A stretch of DNA of 64,000 bases. Origin: Amycolatopsis saalfeldensis. GTDB lineage: Bacteria > Actinomycetota > Actinomycetes > Mycobacteriales > Pseudonocardiaceae. The stretch covers positions 496,001 through 560,000 of the forward strand of contig NZ_FOEF01000002.1 in NCBI RefSeq assembly GCF_900110575.1, written 5' to 3'. The notes under the pieces were generated by a model. It had not been told where the DNA came from. It made no database searches and worked only from the letters and a program-made list of their open reading frames with translations. Shown one piece after another: positions 58,092 to 64,000 of the stretch. The first letter of the stretch is position 1. Every line of letters starts with the position of its first letter. The position numbers and the translations under genes were made by a program.

Positions 58092-60947
58092 ATGCCGCCG
58101 TCGTACTTCGAAGACCCCGCGCCCGGGCGGGGTTCGCTCGCGCCGCGCGCCGCGTTCGCCTCGGACGCGCGCGCGGTGAGCCTGAACGGGACGTGGCGGT
58201 TCCACCTCTCCCCCTCGCTCGCGGCCGCGCCGGAGGGGATGCACGCCGAGGACTTCGACGACCGGGCCTGGGACACCCTCCCGGTGCCCGCCCACTGGCA
58301 GCTGCACGGGCACGGGAAACCGGCTTACACCAACGTGCACTACCCGTTCCCGGTGCAGCCGCCCGAGGTCCCGTCGGACAACCCGACCGGCGACCACCGG
58401 CTCACCTTCGACCTGCCCGCGGACTGGCCGGACGAGCCCGCGGTGCTGCGCTTCGACGGCATCGACTCGTGCGGGCGCGTCTGGCTCAACGGCTCGGAGC
58501 TGGGTGTCACCAAGGGCAGCCGGTTGCCGTCGGAGTTCGCCGCCGGGCATCTGCTGCGCCCGCGCGGCAACGTGCTCGCGGTGCGGGTGCACCAGTGGTC
58601 CGCGGGCAGCTACCTGGAAGACCAGGACATGTGGTGGCTGTCCGGGATCTTCCGGGACGTGACGCTGCTTTCCCGGCCGTCCGGCGGAGTCGCCGACTAC
58701 CAGCTGCACGCCGGCTACGACCACGTCACCGGCGAGGGGGCGCTGTCCGTCACGGCCGCCGACGGGGTGCTGCTGAGCGTGCCGGCGCTGGGCGTCGAAG
58801 ACCTGCCCGCCGGGGAGACGGTCCGGCTGCCGGTTGAGCCGTGGAGCGCCGAGTCGCCCCGGCTGTACGCGGGGGTGGTGCACACCGCCGCCGAGCGGGT
58901 GCCGGTGCGGATCGGGTTCCGCACCGTGGTGATCGCCGACGGTCAGCTCAAGGTCAACGGCGCGCCGGTGCTGTTCCGAGGCGTCAACCGGCACGAGCAC
59001 CACCCGGAGTCCGGCCGCGCGCTGCCCCGCGAATCGGCGCTGGCCGACATCGAGCTGATGAAGCGCCACAACGTCAACGCCGTGCGCACCAGCCACTACC
59101 CGCCGGACCCGTACTTCCTCGAGCTGTGCGACGTCCACGGCCTGTGGGTGATCGACGAGTCCGACCTCGAGACGCACGGGTTCGGCGACCTCGGCTGGGC
59201 GGGCAACCCGAGCGACGATCCCCAGTGGACAGACGCCTACCTCGACCGGATGCGCCGCACCGTGGAGCGGGACAAGAACCATCCGTCGATCGTGCTGTGG
59301 TCACTGGGCAACGAGGCCCAGACCGGGCGGAACCTCGCGGCGGCGGCCCGGTGGACGCGCGAGCGCGACCCCTCGCGGCCGGTGCACTACGAGGGCGACT
59401 TCGAGTGCGAGTACGTGGACGTGTACAGCCGGATGTACGCCGACCACGAGGAGGTCGACCGGATCGGCCGCCAGGAAGACCCGAACGCGCGCCGCCGCGC
59501 GATGCCGTTCCTGCTCTGCGAATTCGGCCACGCGATGGGCAACGGCCCGGGCGGGCTGCTGGAGTACCGCGAGCTGTTCGAGCGGTACCCGCGCTGCCAG
59601 GGCGGGTTCGTCTGGGAGTGGATCGACCACGGCCTCACCCGGCTTGACGCCGAGGGCCGCGCCTATTTCGCGTACGGCGGGGATTTCGGCGAGCAGATCC
59701 ACGACGGCAACTTCGTGATCGACGGGGTGCTGCACCCGGACCGGACGCCGTCGCCCGGGCTGGTGGAGTTCGCGAAGGTGTTCGAGCCGGTGCGGATCAC
59801 CGCGACCGCCGGCGGGATCCGCGTGGCGAACCACTACGACTTCCTCTCCCTGGAACATCTTTCCTTCTCGTGGGCGTACGAAGAGGACGGTGTGGCGGTG
59901 GCCTCCGGCGACCTCGCCGTGCCGTCCGTCCACCCTGGACAGAGCGCCGAGGTGCCGCTGCCGCCGCTGCCCGACGTCACGGGTGAGGGCTGGCTGACCG
60001 TCCGCGCCACGCTGCCCGAGGCGACGGCCTGGGCTCCCGCCGGTCACGTGGTCGCGTGGGGGCAGCTCCCGGTCGTCCCCGCGCCGCTGCCGCCCACCGC
60101 GGCTACTGGCGCCGCCTTGCGCTTTGAGGGTGCCGAGCTGCACCTCGGCGCCGGAACCTTCGACGCCGCAACGGGTCTGCTCACCACGCTCGGCGGCCAC
60201 CGCGTCCACGGGCCGAGGCTCGACCTGTGGCGCGCGCCGACCGACAACGACCGCGGCTCGGCGCCGTCCGAGGAAAGCCAGTGGCGCGCGGCCGGGCTGC
60301 ACCGGCTCCAGCACCGGGTGGCCGCCGTCAAGCGGCGGGAGGCCGAGCTGGTGGTGCGCACCCGCGTCGCCCCGCCCGGCCTCGGCTTCGGGCTGCTCGC
60401 CGACTACCACTGGACCGCGGACGCCGGGCGGTTGCGGCTGCGCGTGGAGGTCGAGCCGGACGGCGAGTGGCCGTGCACCCTGCCCCGGCTCGGACTGCGG
60501 ATGGCGGTGCCGGGCTCGTTCGGCGCCGTCGCGTGGTTCGGCGCCGGGCCTGGCGAGGCGTACGCGGACAGCCGGCAGGCCGCCCGCGTCGGCCGCTTCG
60601 CGCGCTCCGTCGAGGAGCTGCAGACGCCGTACGTCTACCCGCAGGAGAACGGCAATCGCACCGACACCCGTTGGCTGCGGCTGACTTCCGCGGACGGCGC
60701 CGGGATCCGGATCGACGGCGAGCCGTTGTTCGACTTCAGCGCCCGCCGGTGGACCAGCGAGGAGCTGGACGCGGCCCGGCACACCGTCGACCTCGAGCCG
60801 GGCGAGCTGCTGCACCTCAACCTCGACCTCGCACAGCATGGTCTCGGCACGGCGTCGTGCGGGCCGGGCGTGTTGCCGCAGTACCGGCTCCACGCGCAGA
60901 AGGCGGGCTTCACCCTCACCTTCACCACTGTGGACGGGCCTGCCTGA
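58092..60947 (+). CDS. lacZ: Beta-galactosidase, GH2 family (LacZ type)
   Basis: A 951-residue cytoplasmic GH2 beta-galactosidase; LacZ proteins have about 1020. The N-terminal jelly roll (RLTFDLPADWPDEPAVLRFDGIDS) and immunoglobulin-like domain precede the TIM barrel. The acid/base is Glu408 in SLGNEAQTGRN and the nucleophile is Glu477 in LCEFGHAMGNGPGG. FVWEWIDHGL is also conserved. The C-terminal beta-sandwich starts around residue 680 (RLDLWRAPTDNDRG). Last gene of the LacI-controlled operon, so imported galactosides are hydrolysed inside the cell. Confidence 0.95.
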   Translation: MPPSYFEDPAPGRGSLAPRAAFASDARAVSLNGTWRFHLSPSLAAAPEGMHAEDFDDRAWDTLPVPAHWQLHGHGKPAYTNVHYPFPVQPPEVPSDNPTGDHRLTFDLPADWPDEPAVLRFDGIDSCGRVWLNGSELGVTKGSRLPSEFAAGHLLRPRGNVLAVRVHQWSAGSYLEDQDMWWLSGIFRDVTLLSRPSGGVADYQLHAGYDHVTGEGALSVTAADGVLLSVPALGVEDLPAGETVRLPVEPWSAESPRLYAGVVHTAAERVPVRIGFRTVVIADGQLKVNGAPVLFRGVNRHEHHPESGRALPRESALADIELMKRHNVNAVRTSHYPPDPYFLELCDVHGLWVIDESDLETHGFGDLGWAGNPSDDPQWTDAYLDRMRRTVERDKNHPSIVLWSLGNEAQTGRNLAAAARWTRERDPSRPVHYEGDFECEYVDVYSRMYADHEEVDRIGRQEDPNARRRAMPFLLCEFGHAMGNGPGGLLEYRELFERYPRCQGGFVWEWIDHGLTRLDAEGRAYFAYGGDFGEQIHDGNFVIDGVLHPDRTPSPGLVEFAKVFEPVRITATAGGIRVANHYDFLSLEHLSFSWAYEEDGVAVASGDLAVPSVHPGQSAEVPLPPLPDVTGEGWLTVRATLPEATAWAPAGHVVAWGQLPVVPAPLPPTAATGAALRFEGAELHLGAGTFDAATGLLTTLGGHRVHGPRLDLWRAPTDNDRGSAPSEESQWRAAGLHRLQHRVAAVKRREAELVVRTRVAPPGLGFGLLADYHWTADAGRLRLRVEVEPDGEWPCTLPRLGLRMAVPGSFGAVAWFGAGPGEAYADSRQAARVGRFARSVEELQTPYVYPQENGNRTDTRWLRLTSADGAGIRIDGEPLFDFSARRWTSEELDAARHTVDLEPGELLHLNLDLAQHGLGTASCGPGVLPQYRLHAQKAGFTLTFTTVDGPA

Positions 60948-60958
60948 CGGCTAGCCGG

Positions 60959-61366
60959 TCATCCCTCGTCGAAGCACAGGCAGAAGGGGTGACCGGCCGG
61001 GTCGAACAGCACCCGGACGTTCTCCTGCGGCTGGTGCTCCGCCAAAACGGCCCCCAGCTCGACGGCCTCGGCCACCGCCGAGTCCAGATCGCCGACCTGG
61101 AAGTCGAAGTGCATCATCGGCCGCTGCTGCCCGGCGGCCGGCGGCCAGACCGGCGCGACATAGCCGTCCGCCTGCTGGAAGACGAAAAACGGTCCTTCCG
61201 GGGAAGCGGCGACGATGGCCGTTCCCGGCTCTTCGTGCCCGACGTGCCAGCCCAGAAGCTCGGCGTAGAACCTCGCCAGGCCGCCCGGGTCCGGCGCCTC
61301 GATCGCCGTCCCCCACCACATGCCACCGGTTCGTGATTTCATCGCGACAGTCTGCCTCGTGCTCAC
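60959..61366 (-). CDS. VOC (glyoxalase/bleomycin-resistance) family protein
   Basis: A protein of 135 residues, or 127 if the ATG at 61342 is used, built of two beta-alpha-beta-beta-beta modules. The first is WWGTAIEAPDPGGLARFYAELLGWHVGHE and the second is PMMHFDFQVGDLDSAVAEAVELGA, ending RVLFDPAGHPFCLCFDEG. The metal-type residues (His in MMHFDF, Glu near the end) resemble the actinobacterial VOC group of unknown substrate. Start uncertain: GTG at 61366 or ATG at 61342. It converges on lacZ with an 11-base gap. Confidence 0.88.
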   Translation of the reverse strand: MSTRQTVAMKSRTGGMWWGTAIEAPDPGGLARFYAELLGWHVGHEEPGTAIVAASPEGPFFVFQQADGYVAPVWPPAAGQQRPMMHFDFQVGDLDSAVAEAVELGAVLAEHQPQENVRVLFDPAGHPFCLCFDEG

Positions 61367-61381
61367 GCCTTTGTCGCGGGC

Positions 61382-63607
61382 TCAGGTGCCGTACCGGTCC
61401 TTCACCACCGACGGCGTGTCCAGGTTGTGCCCGGCGTCGATGCTCTGCGCCAGCCGCAGGTACTGCCCCTCCGCCCACATCAGCGGCGCGGCGCTGCCGG
61501 TCGGGCGGCCGAGGCCGAAGCAGGCGGCGTCGGCGCGGTCCCAGACCTGCTCGGGCACGAAGTACCCGTCGTTGGCCGCGTCGGCCATGGACTTCAGGTA
61601 GACCGCCGCGGACCGGCCGTTGGCCAGCTCGTACTCGCCCCGCTCGCCCGACAGCACCGGCCACAGGCGGCCGAAGCGCTGCGGGCCGTTCGCCGGCCAG
61701 CCGGTGCACGCCGTGGTGCTCTCGCCGTAGTTGTCGTGCGGGTAGCGGTGGAAGTAGACGTCGCCGTTCGGCAGCGTGACCTGCATCGGCGCGTTGCCGT
61801 CCGAGGCCGCCGCGGTGGCCGGCACGGACGCGGCGATCGTCGGGTCCGCGGCCGGGCGGATGCCGAGCCGGACCAGGTCGAGGAAGCCGAAGTCGACGAC
61901 GTCGTGCTCGTAGAAACAGCCCTCGTCGAAGCAGATCTGGCCGCCGTCATCGGGGTCGGTGCCCTTGTCGATCCGCTCGTAGTACTTGTGCGCGCCCCAG
62001 TAGCCGGTGCTGGTGACGGTCCAGGAGTCGAGCGAGCCGCGCCAGGAGTCCGCTGTGGACTCCCACGTGGCCGCGCTGGCGGTGTCGCCGTTGGCCCGCG
62101 CGATCGCGCCCGCCGTGACCAGGCCGGCGATCTCCGCGGCGATCGAAGACGGCGACCGGCCGGACTGCTCCTCCCACCGTTCCGTGGTGACCGGGCCGGT
62201 GGTCCGGATGTGCTCGGCGGTGACCTTGACCTTCGCGTACGTCGCGGAGTCGGTGAGCCCGGTCAGCCAGGCCAGCACGATCGCGTCGGAGTCCTGGTCC
62301 AGCTGCTCGCAGCAGCCCAGCAGCTGGCCGCTCGCCCCGGCGACGCCGCTGACCGGGCTGTACCGCGGGAACGCGCCCGCGGGGTAGGTCGTGCCGTCGC
62401 CCGCGGTCGGCGAGCCGATCCACTGCGAGTTCCACAGGAACTCCGCCATCCGCCGCGGCTGCGCGGTGTCGCCGGCGGCGAGCAGGCCGGTCGCCTGCTG
62501 GTACAGGTCGCGGCCCCAGACGCGGTGGTAGCCGTCGTTGAGGCCGTCGCCGTTCACCACGTCGCCCCACGGCGTGGCCAGGCCCGCGACGCTCGCGCCA
62601 GGGTGCGTCTTGTCCTCCGCGGCGTGGAGCGCCATCGCGGCGACGTAGTACGCGCGGCGCCGCTGCGTGTCGCCGGAAACGCTGGCCGGGGCCGGTTTCA
62701 AGCCGCCGACATAGGAATTCCAGCCCGAGCGGTAGCCGCTTTCCAGGCTGTCGAACCCGCTCGACAGCGAGCCGCTCGCCGCCCCGCTCGCGGCCGCCGC
62801 GCTGGCGCCGTACCCGAGCGCGACGGTGAACGTGGTGTCCGCCGCGACCGGGATCTGTCCACACTGGACGACGTTGCCGGGGCCGGAGACGGAGTCGAAC
62901 TGGTTGCTCAGCGCCTTGTCCGCGCGCAGGTCCGTGAGACAGTCGCTGGCCGCGCCGGAATACCCGTTGTCGTGCGCGGAAAAGCCGAGCGAGGACTGGA
63001 GTGACGACACGACCGTGGTGCTGCTGCCGAACAGGTTCTCGGTCCCGCTCGCGACCAGCCCCGTGCCGTCCCAGGAAGCGGTGTCGTTCGCGGCGCCGCC
63101 CGCCATCGACGGGTTGGCCAGCAGGAAGAGCCGGTAACTGCCGCCGTCGAGCGATTGGAAGCGGGTGCGCGTCACGAGTGTCGCGCGTGACGGGTCGGTC
63201 AGGTAGGTCGTGGTGATCCGGTACTTGCCGCTCTTCGCGGTGTTGGTGACGGTGTACTCGAGCGCCTTCTCGTCGGGCATCGAGACGGCGTGGTCCGTCG
63301 CGTCGCGCTCCAGGTCCACAAAGGAGGAACCGTCGGTGACGACGTACTGCATGTCCTGCATGTTCGGCACGTCGGCGCGGGGGTAGAAGACCTCGGAGGT
63401 GACGCCGTTCGCGACGGTGAACCAGACCGGGCTCGCGGGGCCCGCGGCGGCGGTGCCGAGCGCGGACTTGTCCCCGGTCGTCCACGAGGAGGGGCCGCCG
63501 CAGCAGTCCGTCGCGGGCCCGGTCGCGGCGGTCGCCGGGGCGGCCACCAGCGCCGAGGCGGCCAGCACCGCCACCACGACCGCGCGGGTCTTCGTCCACG
63601 TCCTCAT
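61382..63607 (-). CDS. GH15 glucodextranase/glucoamylase-like secreted enzyme
   Basis: A 741-residue exported glycoside hydrolase. The signal peptide MRTWTKTRAVVVAVLAASALVAAPATA leads into an N-terminal beta-sandwich (GPASPVWFTVANGVTSEVFYPRAD) and an (alpha/alpha)6 barrel. GLNDGYHRVWGRDLYQQATGLL is the glucodextranase substrate-binding segment. The catalytic acid candidate is Glu479 or Glu480 (RWEEQSGRSPSSIAAEI) and the base Glu713 (MWAEGQYLRLA). It would release glucose from alpha-glucan ends outside the cell. The ATG at 63607 was chosen because the signal peptide starts there; the frame is open to 63733. Confidence 0.92.
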   Translation of the reverse strand: MRTWTKTRAVVVAVLAASALVAAPATAATGPATDCCGGPSSWTTGDKSALGTAAAGPASPVWFTVANGVTSEVFYPRADVPNMQDMQYVVTDGSSFVDLERDATDHAVSMPDEKALEYTVTNTAKSGKYRITTTYLTDPSRATLVTRTRFQSLDGGSYRLFLLANPSMAGGAANDTASWDGTGLVASGTENLFGSSTTVVSSLQSSLGFSAHDNGYSGAASDCLTDLRADKALSNQFDSVSGPGNVVQCGQIPVAADTTFTVALGYGASAAAASGAASGSLSSGFDSLESGYRSGWNSYVGGLKPAPASVSGDTQRRRAYYVAAMALHAAEDKTHPGASVAGLATPWGDVVNGDGLNDGYHRVWGRDLYQQATGLLAAGDTAQPRRMAEFLWNSQWIGSPTAGDGTTYPAGAFPRYSPVSGVAGASGQLLGCCEQLDQDSDAIVLAWLTGLTDSATYAKVKVTAEHIRTTGPVTTERWEEQSGRSPSSIAAEIAGLVTAGAIARANGDTASAATWESTADSWRGSLDSWTVTSTGYWGAHKYYERIDKGTDPDDGGQICFDEGCFYEHDVVDFGFLDLVRLGIRPAADPTIAASVPATAAASDGNAPMQVTLPNGDVYFHRYPHDNYGESTTACTGWPANGPQRFGRLWPVLSGERGEYELANGRSAAVYLKSMADAANDGYFVPEQVWDRADAACFGLGRPTGSAAPLMWAEGQYLRLAQSIDAGHNLDTPSVVKDRYGT

Positions 63608-63696
63608 CCGGTTCCCTTCGGCTGCTCGGCGGGCCCCGACATGGTGCCGCCGCCGGAGCCGGGAGACAACAGCCGAACGGCGGGAACTCCGGCGGT

Positions 63697-64000
63697 TCAG
63701 GCGTCGGGCGCGTCGGCGATCCGGTCGAGCCATTCCGCCATCAGGACCCGTTCGGCGTCGCTGAGCACTTTCGCTTCGTCGAGCGAGGCGCGCAGGGCGA
63801 CGGCGCGCGCGGCGGGCCCCGTGTCCGGCGACGGCGCCTCGGCCGAGACGATCAGGCTGAGCACGTTCTCCCGCACGATCGCGGAAAGCTCCTGGTCACG
63901 CTCCTGCGGCGGGGTGGCGATCAGCGACAGCACCACGCCCATGCCGGTGCTGTGGATGAGCCGCATGGCGCGCTCGACGCTCATCCGCAGCCGCCCGGCG
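63697..64000 (-). CDS. TetR-type regulator, C-terminal part (cut by window edge)
   Basis: The visible 100 or so residues form an all-helical ligand-binding domain of a TetR repressor: AGRLRMSVERAMRLIHSTG, MGVVLSLIATPPQERDQELS and KVLSDAERVLMAEWLDRIAD. The frame stays open to the window edge, so the ATG at 63984 is probably internal and the helix-turn-helix lies beyond the window. It runs in the same direction as the GH15 gene, 90 bases ahead of it. Confidence 0.75.
   Translation of the reverse strand, partial: AGRLRMSVERAMRLIHSTGMGVVLSLIATPPQERDQELSAIVRENVLSLIVSAEAPSPDTGPAARAVALRASLDEAKVLSDAERVLMAEWLDRIADAPDA

Noticed and set aside
1-64000. Mobile elements, CRISPR arrays, tRNA genes or phage genes
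   Set aside because: No transposase, integrase, regularly spaced repeats, cloverleaf sequences or phage structural proteins could be recognised on either strand.

Overview
This is a very G+C-rich actinobacterial chromosome segment. It probably comes from Amycolatopsis or a close relative in the Pseudonocardiaceae. The basis is the composition, the F420-type luciferase-like oxidoreductase, a locus resembling the mycobacterial uppP/LppL/DUF5703/M20 neighbourhood, leaderless promoters with TAGnnT or TACCGT -10 boxes next to start codons, and a LigD-type NHEJ polymerase. I saw no rRNA, tRNA, CRISPR array, transposase or phage gene.

Layout. 1-12.4 kb looks like core genome: the end of malate dehydrogenase, a P-loop kinase, a shortened quinone reductase with a divergent TetR, an M3 oligopeptidase, a histidine phosphatase, undecaprenyl-diphosphatase (uppP), an LLM oxidoreductase, an aldo/keto reductase, an LppL-like lipoprotein, a DUF5703 protein, an alpha/beta hydrolase and an M20 peptidase. 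12.4-16.2 kb is a small catabolic unit (GntR, HpcH/HpaI aldolase, MFS importer, nitrilase-type amidase) with a perfect palindrome in the divergent promoter region.

16.2-26.3 kb is the most interesting stretch. A regulator fusing an XRE-like N-terminus to TetR is followed by eight genes, most overlapping by 1-8 bases: a BKACE (DUF849) enzyme, an L-carnitine-dehydrogenase-like enzyme, a betainyl-CoA-thioesterase-like hotdog protein, a complete peptide-type ABC importer with fused ATPases, and a class C beta-lactamase-type esterase. A CaiD-like (carnitinyl-CoA dehydratase) crotonase lacking its catalytic segment lies divergently. Together these predict import and degradation of carnitine or an acylcarnitine to glycine betaine.

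26.3-37.5 kb holds mixed small genes, a GH95 fucosidase-type enzyme, an ArsR/SRPBCC/reductase operon and a TetR/lipase pair with a near-perfect 30-bp palindrome. 37.5-41.5 kb is one large secreted multidomain GH87-type glucanase. 41.8-49.4 kb holds an HxlR regulator, a thiolase relic, LigD polymerase, three tandem copies (one a relic) of a GT-C-like membrane protein, and an MFS exporter with a C-terminal winged helix. 49.5-54.9 kb holds a PLP enzyme with a DauR-like regulator, a mini-catalase, an amino-acid permease and a LacI regulator. 55.0-60.9 kb is a LacI-type-operator-preceded sugar ABC operon ending in a GH2 beta-galactosidase. The window ends with a VOC protein, a GH15 glucodextranase-like enzyme and part of a TetR.

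A recurring theme is decay by small internal deletions: an SDR relic, a shortened quinone reductase, a shortened crotonase, a broken SRPBCC gene, a frameshifted lipase, a thiolase relic and a GT-C relic all occur within 44 kb. Two dispersed short motifs also recur: GTATA-N6-TATAC in intergenic regions, and CCACWGTGG mostly inside genes.
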